A DNA stretch of 47,339 bases from assembly GCF_018403665.1 (NCBI RefSeq), contig NZ_BOVJ01000124.1, positions 1 through 47,339 on the forward strand, in the 5' to 3' direction. The notes under the pieces are model-generated. The model worked only from the letters and a program-made list of their open reading frames with translations, was not told where the DNA came from and ran no database searches. Positions within the stretch are counted from its first letter, which is position 1, and every line of letters begins with the position of its first letter. Both the position numbers and the translations under genes were made by a program. Origin of the DNA: Paenibacillus cisolokensis (lineage in GTDB: Bacteria > Bacillota > Bacilli > Paenibacillales > Paenibacillaceae). Positions 9,543 through 18,195 of this stretch are shown one piece after another.

Positions 9543-9585
9543 GGACGAGCAGTCCATACTCACTTTCAACGGCAGGAGGATGAAC

Positions 9586-10344
9586 ATGAGCAGGAACGAA
9601 TACGGGACGACGCTGCAATCGGAACAACAGCCGGCGGCCGATCCGGGAGGCAAAGGCAATCCGGTGGTCGACACGATCCAGCAGCTCGGGCAGACGATGA
9701 CGCCGGCGCAGCCGGAAACGAATATTTATTGCATGACGATTATCGGTCAGGTGGAAGGGCATCTCGTACTCCCGCCCCAAAACAAGACGACCAAATACGA
9801 GCATCTCATTCCGCAGCTTGTGGCGGCGGAGCAAAACCCGAAAATCGAAGGCATTCTGATCGTGCTCAACACCGTAGGCGGGGACGTGGAAGCCGGGCTG
9901 GCCATTGCCGAAATGATTTCGTCACTGTCCAAGCCGACGGTAACGCTCGTGCTCGGCGGCGGGCATTCCATCGGGGTGCCGATTGCGGTGGCGGGCAACT
10001 ATTCGCTCATTGCGGAGACGGCGACGATGACGATCCATCCGATCCGTCTGAACGGTCTTATTATCGGCGTGCCCCAAACGTTCGAATATTTGGATAAAAT
10101 GCAGGAGCGCGTCGTCCGTTTCGTGACGGCCCATTCCCGCATCACCGAACAAAAGTTCAAGGAATTGATGTTCAAGACCGGCGAACTGACAAGAGACATC
10201 GGGACGACGGTGATCGGAGCCGATGCGGTTGAAATCGGGCTGATCGACGCCGTCGGCGGCGTAGGCGACGCCTTGAAGGAGCTGAACCGGCGGATCGAGG
10301 AACGGCGGGCCGCAAGCGCGCCCGCGGGAGGGATCGTGTCATGA
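9586..10344 (+). CDS. tepA: ClpP-family serine protease, TepA (translocation-enhancing protein)
   Basis: A 252-residue protein of the ClpP/crotonase fold, named in B. subtilis for its effect on preprotein translocation. The nucleophile position is Ser128 in GGGHSIGVP and the matching His is His151 in ATMTIHP, so the catalytic pair is present. The N-terminal 45 residues are hydrophilic and there is no clear signal peptide. I use ATG 9586 rather than 9580, because AGGAGG ends at 9579 and would leave no spacer to the first ATG. Its stop overlaps the ylzJ start (ATGA at 10341). The pairing with ylzJ and the location upstream of spoIIIE agree with B. subtilis. Confidence 0.93.
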   Translation: MSRNEYGTTLQSEQQPAADPGGKGNPVVDTIQQLGQTMTPAQPETNIYCMTIIGQVEGHLVLPPQNKTTKYEHLIPQLVAAEQNPKIEGILIVLNTVGGDVEAGLAIAEMISSLSKPTVTLVLGGGHSIGVPIAVAGNYSLIAETATMTIHPIRLNGLIIGVPQTFEYLDKMQERVVRFVTAHSRITEQKFKELMFKTGELTRDIGTTVIGADAVEIGLIDAVGGVGDALKELNRRIEERRAASAPAGGIVS

Positions 10345-10571
10345 CGCTGCATACGACGATGCCGCTCGAGCTCGTGCTCGACGGAGTGAACGGACCCGGC
10401 CGGCCTACTATGCAAGTGAAGGCGGGAAGCCTGCTGCTCGAAGTGGAGCCGGTGGCGCCCGGCGTGGGACGAATTGTGCGGCTGCTCGACTGCGAGCTGA
10501 GCGACTATTTGAAGCCGGAGCTGTCGCCCGGGTCGATAATCGCTTACGGCAGCGCCCCGGACGCCAAATAA
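10341..10571 (+). CDS. ylzJ: YlzJ-like protein
   Basis: A 76-residue protein of unknown function, translationally coupled to tepA by a four-base ATGA overlap. It opens with [14 protein letters not shown] and has no membrane segment or metal motif. Small size, position after tepA and the 'MPLELV' start identify it as the YlzJ family. No function can be given; co-occurrence with TepA suggests a partner role, which is an inference from gene order only. Confidence 0.82.
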   Translation: MTLHTTMPLELVLDGVNGPGRPTMQVKAGSLLLEVEPVAPGVGRIVRLLDCELSDYLKPELSPGSIIAYGSAPDAK

Positions 10572-10582
10572 GCGAACATCAT

Positions 10583-10597
10583 AGGAACATTGTTCCT
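10583..10597 (+). repeat. Perfect palindrome overlapping the spoIIIE promoter region
   Basis: AGGAACA-T-TGTTCCT, a 7+7 inverted repeat with a one-base centre, lies just upstream of the extended -10 element at 10602-10610, in the place of a -35 box. The half-sites resemble the SOS-box halves (GAAC/GTTC) but with a three-base rather than four-base centre. A repressor or activator site is plausible; the regulator is unknown. Confidence 0.5.
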
Positions 10598-10601
10598 CAT
10601 G

Positions 10602-10610
10602 TGGTATAAT
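10602..10610 (+). promoter_or_regulatory. Extended -10 promoter for spoIIIE/ftsK
   Basis: TGGTATAAT is a perfect extended -10 (TGnTATAAT) 22 bases before the TTG start of the translocase gene. No good -35 lies 16-18 bases upstream; the palindrome at 10583-10597 covers that position. Confidence 0.6.
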
Positions 10611-10632
10611 GGTGTACCAGAGGTGAGTAACG

Positions 10633-13273
10633 TTGGCTAAACGTAGACGAAAGCGTTCGTCGCTGGGCACCAGTCTCAAATACGAAGTGTACGGCATTTT
10701 GCTCATCACGATTTCCGTCATCGCGCTGTCGGGCGAAGCGACAGTCGGCCGCTCGCTATCCAAGCTGTTCGGTCTCGTGTTGGGCAAATTTTATTTTGTA
10801 TTGGCGCTTGTAGGCATTTACATCGGATTGGCGGTAATGGTCAAGCGGCGCTGGCCGACAGGCTGGTCGCAACGGAAATCGGGGCTTGTCCTGCTCGTGC
10901 TCGCTCTGACGCTGTTCAGCTCCATCGCCGAAATCGATGCCAAGCTGGCGGGGGCCGAGGGAGTCACCTGGACGACCATCCTGAATCAACTCGGAGACGA
11001 TATCCGCGGGGCGCTTTTGTCCGGGGCCGGCAATCCCGACGAGCCGATGATGCAAAAGGCGATCAGCGGCGGGTATGTAGGTGCGATCCAATATTCGATC
11101 CTGTTCGGATTGTTCGGATATTTCGGCGCCAAATTCGTCATGATCGTCATGTTTGCGATTTCCGTCATGCTCATTACGGGACGCTCCTACGTGGAGATGG
11201 CGAAGCTCGGGAAAGAGAAGCTGCAGCGGCTCTATACGCTGCTCAGGGCCAAATACGCCGCGAGCCGGAAAACGCGGCGTCCGGTTGCGCCGGCGGCCGT
11301 CAACGTAAAGGCGGCGTCTCCGGTACATACGGTCCATTCCCTGCCGGACGATGAGGAAGACGACGAAGAGAACGAAGGGGAAGACGAACAATACGCGCCG
11401 GAAGCCGAGGTCCGGCGCCCGAAGAAAAGAGCGATGTTTTCCAATGGTTCCTGAATGATGGCGGCAAAGAACGGAACCGTTCGGGCGATGAAGAGGAGCC
11501 GGCGGAAAGCGGAACGGAAGAGCATCCGCTATATTCCGATGCCGGCGGGCGATCTGCCTGGATGAAGGAAGAGGAGCGGGAGAACGCGCTTCACGCCGAC
11601 GAACATGACCGGGACGACGAGGATGAGGAACCGCCGTGGGACGAAGAGGACGAGAAAGGGCGGCCGACAACCGCTCCCGATTGGGAACGGGAATGGCCGC
11701 CGGTCGAGTCCGCGACCGAGTCGGCCGAACGGTTCGCCGATATGCCGGAAGGCGCGGGCAAGTCTCCCAGTCCGGCGGAATTGTCGGAGGCGCTCGTCGA
11801 TGCGGACGGCGGGGGCGGGACGGAAGGGGCGCCCGCCGTACCGGTTCCGGCAAAACCGTATCGGCTGCCGCCGATATCGCTGCTGAACCGGCCGACCGGA
11901 AGCGGCAGAGGAAACGATGCGGCGGATACGGCCGAATCGCGGCGCAAGCTGGAAGCGACGCTTGAAAGCTTCGGCGTCCGCGCGAAGGTGCTCGATGTCG
12001 TGCGGGGACCCGCCGTCACCCGTTACGAGGTGCAGCCGGCGACCGGCGTCAAGGTGAGCCGGATCGTCGGATTGACCGACGACATCGCGCTTGCGCTGGC
12101 GGCGAAGGATATCCGGATGGAAGCGCCGATTCCGGGCAAATCCGCTATCGGCATCGAAGTGCCCAATACCGAAGTGTCCATCGTCACGATGCGCGAGGTA
12201 ATGGAAATGCCGGCGTTTCTGAACGCGCCTTCCAGGCTGTCCATCGCGTTCGGCCGGGACATCTCCGGCCAGCCGATCGTCGGCAATCTGGCCAAGATGC
12301 CCCATCTGCTCGTGGCGGGGGCGACCGGCTCCGGCAAATCGGTATGCATCAACGGCATTATCGCGAGCATCCTGTACAAGGCGAAGCCCGACGAAGTCAA
12401 GTTTATGATGATCGATCCGAAGATGGTCGAGCTGAACGTCTACAACGGCATTCCGCATCTGCTCGCTCCGGTCGTGACCGATCCCCGGCGCGCCTCGCTC
12501 GCGCTGAAAAAATCGTCGTCGAAATGGAGAAGCGTTACGAATTGTTCTCCAAGTCGGGCACGCGCAACATCGAGGGCTACAATACGTTGATGGCCGACAA
12601 TCCTGCCGCCGTGCTGCCCTATATCGTCGTCATCGTGGACGAGCTCGCCGATTTGATGATGGTCGCGGCCAATGACGTGGAAGATTCGATCTGCCGTCTG
12701 GCCCAAATGGCGCGCGCCGCCGGCATCCATCTCATCATCGCCACGCAGCGGCCGTCCGTCGATGTCATAACGGGCGTCATCAAGGCGAATATTCCGTCCC
12801 GCATCGCTTTCGGCGTATCGTCGCAAGTCGATTCGCGAACGATTCTCGATATGGCGGGAGCGGAAAAGCTGCTAGGCAGAGGAGACATGCTGTTCCTGCC
12901 GGTCGGCATGTCCAAACCGATTCGCGTCCAGGGCGCGTTCCTCTCCGACCAGGAGGTGGAGGCCATCGTTTCGTACGTGCGCTCGCAGGGCGAGGCCGAA
13001 TATAACAACGATCTCGTTCCGGAAGCCGATGAAATCGCGGCCGATGAGGACGAGATGCTGGACGAGCTGTACGATCAGGCGGTCCAGATCGTGCTGGAAG
13101 CGAAGCAGGCTTCCGTCTCGCTGCTGCAGCGGCGGATGCGGATCGGCTATACGCGGGCGGCGCGGCTCATCGATCAGATGGAGGCGAAAGGAGTCGTCGG
13201 GCCGTACGAAGGAAGCAAGCCGCGCGACGTTCTCATTTCGTCCGAGCAATACCACGGACGCATCAGCTCCTGA
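10633..13273 (+). CDS. spoIIIE: DNA translocase SpoIIIE/FtsK (two one-base frameshifts)
   Basis: A hexameric septal DNA pump that moves the chromosome into the forespore; about 880 residues when repaired. The order is: N-terminal transmembrane segments (hydrophobic stretches between residues about 15 and 185), an acidic linker rich in Asp, Glu and Arg (residues about 230-400), the motor domain with Walker A GATGSGKS near residue 563 and Walker [13 protein letters not shown], and the C-terminal gamma winged-helix domain ([17 protein letters not shown]) that reads orienting DNA sequences. Breaks are at TTTT 11437-11440, where a fifth T gives '[12 protein letters not shown]', and at AAAAAA 12507-12512, where a seventh A gives '[14 protein letters not shown]'. 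The start is TTG 10633 behind GAGGTGAG. Position after tepA-ylzJ supports spoIIIE. Confidence 0.95.
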
Positions 13274-13313
13274 TCCCCGGAAAAGCCGGAGATTGCCGAA
13301 TGCGGAAATGACG

Positions 13314-13344
13314 TGCATAGAAGGGAGCGCCCTTTCTCATACTA
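13314..13344 (+). promoter_or_regulatory. Sigma-G (forespore) promoter for sleB
   Basis: TGCATA (13314-13319) and CATACTA (13338-13344), 18 bases apart, match the sigma-G consensus almost perfectly. sleB is a sigma-G gene in B. subtilis. Transcription would start near 13351, inside the loop of the inverted repeat described next. Confidence 0.8.
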
Positions 13345-13387
13345 GGGACAGATTGCGCTACAGTCCAACAACTAGCTATGAGAAAGG
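13331..13387 (+). repeat. Long inverted repeat spanning the sleB -10 box and ribosome binding site
   Basis: CCTTTCTCATACTAG (13331-13345) pairs with CTAG-C-TATGAGAAAGG (13372-13387): 15 base pairs with a single bulged C. GGAC (13346-13349) and GTCC (13363-13366) can pair inside the loop. The right arm holds the GAAAGG ribosome site of sleB, and the left arm holds the sigma-G -10 box. RNA started at about 13351 would lack the left arm; read-through RNA from spoIIIE would carry both arms. Confidence 0.85.
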
Positions 13388-13398
13388 CAGATCCCAAC

Positions 13399-14169
13399 AT
13401 GAGAATACGACTGATTGTAATAACGGCCGTCATCGTCGCGTTGTTGTTCGGCGCCTATAACGTTTATCAGAACGGTACGGGCAAAACGGCCGAGACGTTC
13501 AGCAACGCGATCGTCAAGTACGGTTCCACCGGCAAAGATGTGTACGAGCTGCAGGGACGGTTGAAATTTCTCGGATATTTTCACGGCAAGATCGACGGCA
13601 TTTTCGGCTACGAGACGCTTAACTCGGTCAAATGGTTTCAATGGAAGTTCGGCATGAAGGCCGACGGCATCGTCGGGCCGAAGACGAAGCTGAAGCTGTG
13701 GGAGGCTACGAAGAATTGGCAGCCGACAGCGGAGGAGATGGGCGGGGGAGCCGCCCAGCCGTCAAGACCAAGCACCGGCAATACCGAAGTGGCCAAATCG
13801 AACAGGCTCGGCCTGTCGGAGAACGACATCAAGCTGATGGCCAACGCCGTATATGGGGAAGCGCGGGGAGAGCCTTATGAAGGCCAGGTGGCGGTAGCCG
13901 CCGTCATTCTGAACCGGCTCCGGTCGCCGAGCTTTCCGAATACGATCTCCGGCGTCATCTTCGAGCCCCGCGCCTTCACGGCCGTGGCCGACGGCCAAAT
14001 CTGGCTGACGCCGAACGAGACGGCGAGAAAAGCGGTCATGGATGCGATCGGCGGTTGGGACCCGACGAACGGCTGCCTGTACTATTTCAATCCCGAAACG
14101 GCAACGTCGGCCTGGATCTGGACGCGTCCGCAGGTGAAGACAATCGGCAAGCATATATTCTGCATGTAA
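13399..14169 (+). CDS. sleB: Spore cortex-lytic enzyme, SleB/Hydrolase_2 family
   Basis: A 256-residue exported cell-wall hydrolase. It has a signal-anchor helix (IRLIVITAVIVALLFGAY) at residues 2-20, a peptidoglycan-binding type 1 domain at about 35-92 (VYELQGRLKFLGY, DGIFGYET, DGIVGPKT), a Pro/Ser-rich linker, and a C-terminal Hydrolase_2 domain from about 140. The proposed catalytic Glu is Glu154 in AVYGEARGE. This is the architecture of SleB, the lytic transglycosylase that opens muramic-lactam cortex during germination. ATG 13399 has GAAAGG 11 bases ahead; an in-frame ATG at 13378 has no ribosome site. No ypeB partner follows, unlike the sleB-ypeB pair of B. subtilis, so it could be a second SleB-like hydrolase. 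Confidence 0.88.
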   Translation: MRIRLIVITAVIVALLFGAYNVYQNGTGKTAETFSNAIVKYGSTGKDVYELQGRLKFLGYFHGKIDGIFGYETLNSVKWFQWKFGMKADGIVGPKTKLKLWEATKNWQPTAEEMGGGAAQPSRPSTGNTEVAKSNRLGLSENDIKLMANAVYGEARGEPYEGQVAVAAVILNRLRSPSFPNTISGVIFEPRAFTAVADGQIWLTPNETARKAVMDAIGGWDPTNGCLYYFNPETATSAWIWTRPQVKTIGKHIFCM

Positions 14170-14179
14170 TAAAACTTGA

Positions 14180-14222
14180 CAGAAGCAGCCCTTGCATTCG
14201 GCGATGCGGGTTGCTTCTTCTG
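14180..14222 (+). terminator. Hairpin terminator after sleB
   Basis: AGAAGCAGCCC...GCAT pairs with ATGC...GGGTTGCTTCT around TCGGCG (about 14181-14220). The following T-tract is weak (TCTGTTTC), so termination may be partial. Confidence 0.6.
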
Positions 14223-14240
14223 TTTCGGATCGGTTACAAT
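14211..14240 (+). promoter_or_regulatory. Candidate promoter for ymfF-ymfH-ymfI
   Basis: TTGCTT (14211-14216) and TACAAT (14235-14240) are 18 bases apart, about 80 bases before ymfF. The -35 overlaps the terminator hairpin. Confidence 0.45.
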
Positions 14241-14320
14241 GAAAAGGAATAATTGGTTATAGGCAGCGGTCTTTAGGAATATGATTGACTTTGTAGATCG
14301 CAACGGAAGGAGCTTGGGGC

Positions 14321-15601
14321 GTGACCGTGGACCGTTTTGAGAGAGGATCGATAGGCCGTTTGCGTCTTCATGTTATGCCGACCAAACGGTTTAAGACGTT
14401 CGCCATTTCGCTGTTCGCCGGAGTGCCTCTATCCGAATCGACTGTAACGGCGACAGCGTTGACTCCGTTCGTATTGCGCCGCGGCACCGCCTCCACGCCC
14501 GAAACGATCGCGTTCCGGGAGCGGCTGGACGACATGTACGGAGCCGGCTTCGGATTCGACGTATACAAAAGAGGCGATTCGCAAATCGTCCAGTTCCGGA
14601 TGGACGTCATCAACGACCAGTTCGTATCGTCCGATCGTTCGCTGCTTGAAGCCGCGATGCGGTTGCTCGGGGAAGTGCTGACCGAACCGGCTCTGGAGGG
14701 CGGGGTTTTCCGCAGCAAATACGTGGAAGCCGAAAAAACGACGGTGCGCAAGCGGCTGGAAGCGATTGTGAACGATAAAATCCGCTATGCGGCCGAACGA
14801 TGCATCGAGGTGATGTGCGCCGAAGAGCCGTATCGGCTTCATCCGCTCGGGCAGCTCGACGCGATCGGCGCCATCACGCCGGAATCGCTCTACGCTTCTT
14901 ATCGCGACTGGCTCGAACGGGCGGCCTTCGACCTGTACGTCGTCGGGGACACGTCCATGGAGGAGGTCGCGCGGCTCGTGACCGAATCGTTCAAGCTTTC
15001 CGCCGGACAGCCGGCTTCCTACGAGCGTCCGGACGTCACCCGCGAGGCGGGAGAGGTCAAAGTTGTCATCGAGCGGATGGATGTCAGCCAGGGCAAGCTC
15101 AATATGGGGCTGCGCACCCGGATCGATTACGGGGACGACCGGTATCCCGCGCTGCTTATGTACAACGGCATATTGGGCGGATATCCGCATTCCAAGCTGT
15201 TTATGAATGTGCGGGAACGGGCGAGCCTCGCCTATTACGCGGCTTCCCGGCTTGACGGGCATAAAGGATTGATGACGATTCAATCGGGCATCGAGATCGG
15301 CAATTACGACAAGGCCGTTCAAATTATTAAAGAACAGCTGGACAGCATGCGGTCCGGCAAGCTGTCGGAGCTCGAGATGAGCCAGACGAAGGCGATGCTC
15401 GCCAACCATCTGCGCGAGCTGCAGGATTCCGCCTACGAGCAGATCGCCTACGACTTCAATGCGGTATTGTCCGGCAAGGAGCGTTCGCCGGACGAACTGC
15501 TCGGCCGGGTTCAGGCGGTTACGGAAGCGGATATCGTCAAAGTGGCGGAGCGCGTCATGCTCGACACGATCTATTTTTTGCGGGACGGCAAGGAGGAATA
15601 G
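14321..15601 (+). CDS. ymfF: M16-family protein YmfF, zinc motif missing
   Basis: A 426-residue insulinase-fold protein. At the position where active M16 enzymes carry HxxEH there is TATALTPFVLRRG, so this subunit cannot bind zinc. The C-terminal half keeps the substrate-side segment (VRERASLAYYAASRLDG). It lies three bases upstream of ymfH, which has the zinc motif but a divergent C-terminal half, the split-active-site pattern of heterodimeric M16 proteins such as AlbE/AlbF and mitochondrial processing peptidase. The GTG at 14321 follows AAGGAG by 10 bases; a second GTG at 14327 is also possible. I infer a YmfF-YmfH complex; the substrate is unknown. Confidence 0.9.
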   Translation: MTVDRFERGSIGRLRLHVMPTKRFKTFAISLFAGVPLSESTVTATALTPFVLRRGTASTPETIAFRERLDDMYGAGFGFDVYKRGDSQIVQFRMDVINDQFVSSDRSLLEAAMRLLGEVLTEPALEGGVFRSKYVEAEKTTVRKRLEAIVNDKIRYAAERCIEVMCAEEPYRLHPLGQLDAIGAITPESLYASYRDWLERAAFDLYVVGDTSMEEVARLVTESFKLSAGQPASYERPDVTREAGEVKVVIERMDVSQGKLNMGLRTRIDYGDDRYPALLMYNGILGGYPHSKLFMNVRERASLAYYAASRLDGHKGLMTIQSGIEIGNYDKAVQIIKEQLDSMRSGKLSELEMSQTKAMLANHLRELQDSAYEQIAYDFNAVLSGKERSPDELLGRVQAVTEADIVKVAERVMLDTIYFLRDGKEE

Positions 15602-15604
15602 CGT

Positions 15605-16884
15605 ATGGAGCGGCTCGTATATTCCGACGTTCGCGAGACGTTGTACCGGGAAGTGCTGCCGAACGGACTGGAAGTCATTGTATTGCCTAAGGAAGGGTTC
15701 CGGAAAACGTACGCCACCTTCTCGACCCGCTACGGCTCCATCGACAACCGGTTTGCCGTCGGCGACCGGCCGCCGATCGAAGTGCCGGACGGCATTGCAC
15801 ACTTTCTCGAGCATAAAATGTTCGAGGAGCCGACCGGCGACATCTTCGCGACGTTCGCTTCGCAAGGCGCGTCGGCCAATGCGTTCACAAGCTTCGACCG
15901 GACGGTGTACTTGTTCTCCGCAACGGAGCAAATCGAGAAAAATCTCGTCACATTGCTCGATTTCGTGCAGCATCCGTATTTTACGGACGAGAATGTGGAG
16001 AAGGAAAAAGGCATTATCGAGCAGGAAATCAATATGTATCGCGACAACGCGGACTGGCGGGTCTATTTCGGTCTGATCGATGCGATGTACCACAACCACC
16101 CGATTCATATCGACATCGCGGGCACCGTCGAATCGATCCGGCAGATCGACAAGGCGACGCTGTACCGCTGCTATGAGACGTTTTACCATCCGGGCAACAT
16201 GATGCTCTTTGTCGTGGGCGGCGTGGACGCAGAGCGCATCTTCGGGCTTGTGCGTGACAACCAGTCGCGAAAATCGTTTCCTCCGCAGGAGGAAATCCGC
16301 CGTTTCTTCGATGCGGAGCCGGAATCGGTCAAAAAGCCGAAGACGAAAGCCGTTCTTCCGGTTTCGCTGCCGAAATGCATGTTCGGCTTCAAGGAAAAGC
16401 GGACCGGCTTCACCGGACGCGAGCTGCAACGCAGGGAAGCCGCCACGAAGCTGATGCTCGAGTCGCTGATCGGCCCGAGTTCCCCGCTTTACCAAAGCTT
16501 GTACGACGACAATCTCATTTCCGATTCTTTCGGTCACGAATACAATTCCGCTCCGGATTACGCGTTCTCCGTCATAGGCGGAGATACGCCGGATCCCGAC
16601 GCGCTGCTCGACCGATTCCGGGTGGCCGTCGACCGGGCGCTTGCCGACGGCTTGCAGAAAACTTCTTTCGAGCGGGCGAAACGGAAAAAATCGGCGGTTA
16701 TTTGCGCATGCTGAATTCCCCCGAGGCGATCGCAGGCGAGTTTACGCGCTATCGCTTTCGCGACGGCGACCTGTTCGAGCAGCTTGCACTGTACGAGCGG
16801 ACGACGCTGGAAGAAGCGAACGAACGGCTGCGCGAGCATTTCGACTGGAATCAGCTGGCCGTGTCCGTCGTCGCCAAGTCCTGA
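15605..16884 (+). CDS. ymfH: M16 zinc peptidase YmfH (one-base frameshift)
   Basis: The catalytic partner of ymfF, about 426 residues after repair. The zinc motif is HFLEH, in GIAHFLEHKMFEEP near residues 64-68. The frame breaks at AAAAAA 16685-16690: a seventh A gives 'KRKKIGGYLRMLNSPEAIA' and the reading continues to the TGA at 16882-16884. As written, the protein would end at 16714 with a short false tail. The start is ATG 15605, directly after the ymfF stop, so the two are co-translated. The C-terminal half lacks the Arg/Tyr pair in its usual context, fitting complementation by YmfF. ymfI begins two bases after this gene. Confidence 0.92.
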
Positions 16885-16886
16885 CC

Positions 16887-17633
16887 ATGAAAACGTTGAG
16901 CGAGATGACGGCGCTGATTACCGGGGGAAGCCGCGGGATCGGCGCTGCCATTGCGCAGCGCTTCGCCGCGGAAGGCGTGAACGTCGTCATCCATTATTTG
17001 CAGTCCCATGAGGCGGCCGCCGAGACCGCCCGCTTCTGCATGGAATCCGGGGTCAAGGTGCTCACCGCCGCGGCCGATGTGCGCTCGAAGGAGCAGTTGG
17101 CGCGCATGCGCGACAAGCTGGAGCAGCACGGGATGATGCCGGACATCGTCGTCAACAATGCCGGCATTGCCCATTACGGCTTGCTTTCCGATGTCGAGGA
17201 GAGCACCTGGGACGACGTAATGGCGGTTAACCTGAAAGGCATGTTTTTATGCACGCAGCTGTTCGTGCCGGCGATGATTCGCCAGCGTTTCGGCAGAATC
17301 ATCAATATTTCGTCCGTCTGGGGCATGTCCGGCGCTTCGTGTGAAGTGCTGTATTCCACGGCGAAAGGTGGCGTTAACGCGTTCACCAAGGCGCTGGCCA
17401 AAGAGCTCGCCCCGTCGGGCGTCACCGTCAATGCGGTCGCTCCGGGGGCGGTGGACACGGCCATGCTCGACCATCTGAATCACGAGGAACGGGCGGCGCT
17501 CGAGCAGGAAATTCCGGCGGGACGGCTCGCCAGGCCGGACGAAATCGCTTCGCTGGTATACTTCCTCGCTTTGCCTGAATCCGGATATATTACCGGCCAA
17601 ATTATTAGTCCGAACGGGGGCTGGATCACCTAG
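16887..17633 (+). CDS. ymfI: Short-chain dehydrogenase/reductase YmfI (FabG-like)
   Basis: A 248-residue classical SDR. It has the dinucleotide motif TGGSRGIG at residues 12-19, NNAG in the middle, and the catalytic Ser-Tyr-Lys set in INISSVWG and YSTAK. PGAVDT at the C-terminal side also fits the FabG-like group. The enzyme is likely NADP(H)-dependent, but the substrate cannot be read from the sequence; 3-oxoacyl-ACP reductase is the closest common annotation. ATG 16887 is two bases after ymfH, so it is in the same operon, as in B. subtilis. No obvious terminator separates it from ymfJ. Confidence 0.88.
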   Translation: MKTLSEMTALITGGSRGIGAAIAQRFAAEGVNVVIHYLQSHEAAAETARFCMESGVKVLTAAADVRSKEQLARMRDKLEQHGMMPDIVVNNAGIAHYGLLSDVEESTWDDVMAVNLKGMFLCTQLFVPAMIRQRFGRIINISSVWGMSGASCEVLYSTAKGGVNAFTKALAKELAPSGVTVNAVAPGAVDTAMLDHLNHEERAALEQEIPAGRLARPDEIASLVYFLALPESGYITGQIISPNGGWIT

Positions 17634-17750
17634 CGCCATTCGCGGCTGCAACAAATTGACTGGCCGATGCGTCGAATAATCTGTATGCGCCTCGCACAAA
17701 ATACGACTGTTGACGATTTTGATCTTCAACAATCGAAGGAGGCGAAAGAA

Positions 17751-18002
17751 GTGTCAACAGTTCTTACCAATTTCGAAACATGGAAACATTTTTTGGCCGA
17801 TCGTGTCGCGCAAGGGAAGCAAGCGGGGCTGTCCGAAGATACGATTTCCAATCTCGCGTTCGAAATCGGTTCGTTCCTCGATGAAAAAGTCGATCCCAAA
17901 AACGGCGAGGAACGTTTGCTGAAGGAGCTTTGGGATGCCGGCAACGATGAGGAACGCCGTACGCTTGCCCGTCTGATGGTGAAACTCGTTTCCAATTCGT
18001 AA
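17751..18002 (+). CDS. ymfJ: DUF3243 protein YmfJ
   Basis: An 83-residue soluble protein of the DUF3243 family, defined by the conserved W-x-x-F-L core ('ETWKHFLADRV') and the FEIGSFLDEKVDPKN segment. The GTG at 17751 is chosen because AAGGAGG (17736-17742) lies 8 bases before it; an open frame continues upstream without a ribosome site. The function is unknown. The order ymfI-ymfJ-ymfK is conserved in Bacillus. It is followed by a structured region at 18036. Confidence 0.88.
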   Translation: MSTVLTNFETWKHFLADRVAQGKQAGLSEDTISNLAFEIGSFLDEKVDPKNGEERLLKELWDAGNDEERRTLARLMVKLVSNS

Positions 18003-18035
18003 GCCATACGAACCGGATTTTTTATCGGGCTTTAT

Positions 18036-18098
18036 AAGTCATTCGAAACAAGGCAGCGAAAGCTCCCGAACAGGGGGCTTTTCTGCAATGACTTTTAT
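18036..18098 (+). terminator. Large imperfect hairpin between ymfJ and ymfK, possible terminator
   Basis: AAGTCATT (from about 18036) pairs with AATGACTT (to about 18097), enclosing a second stem in which GAAAGC-CCC pairs with GGG-GCTTTTC. TTTATAAT follows. It may be the ymfJ terminator or a leader structure for ymfK. Stem ends are approximate. Confidence 0.5.
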
Positions 18099-18195
18099 AA
18101 TAAAGAAGGATTTTGACGAATTTTGTTGAATTTTCATTATTGAAGTTGATGATTTCCGGCTGCCAAGCTCGATTTTACGCAACGGTGGTGTTCGC

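Noticed and set aside
14429-16537. A 702-codon open frame on the minus strand opposite ymfF and ymfH
   Set aside because: It is antisense to two conserved genes, has no ribosome site, no recognisable domain and an Arg/His-rich composition typical of reverse frames in GC-rich DNA.
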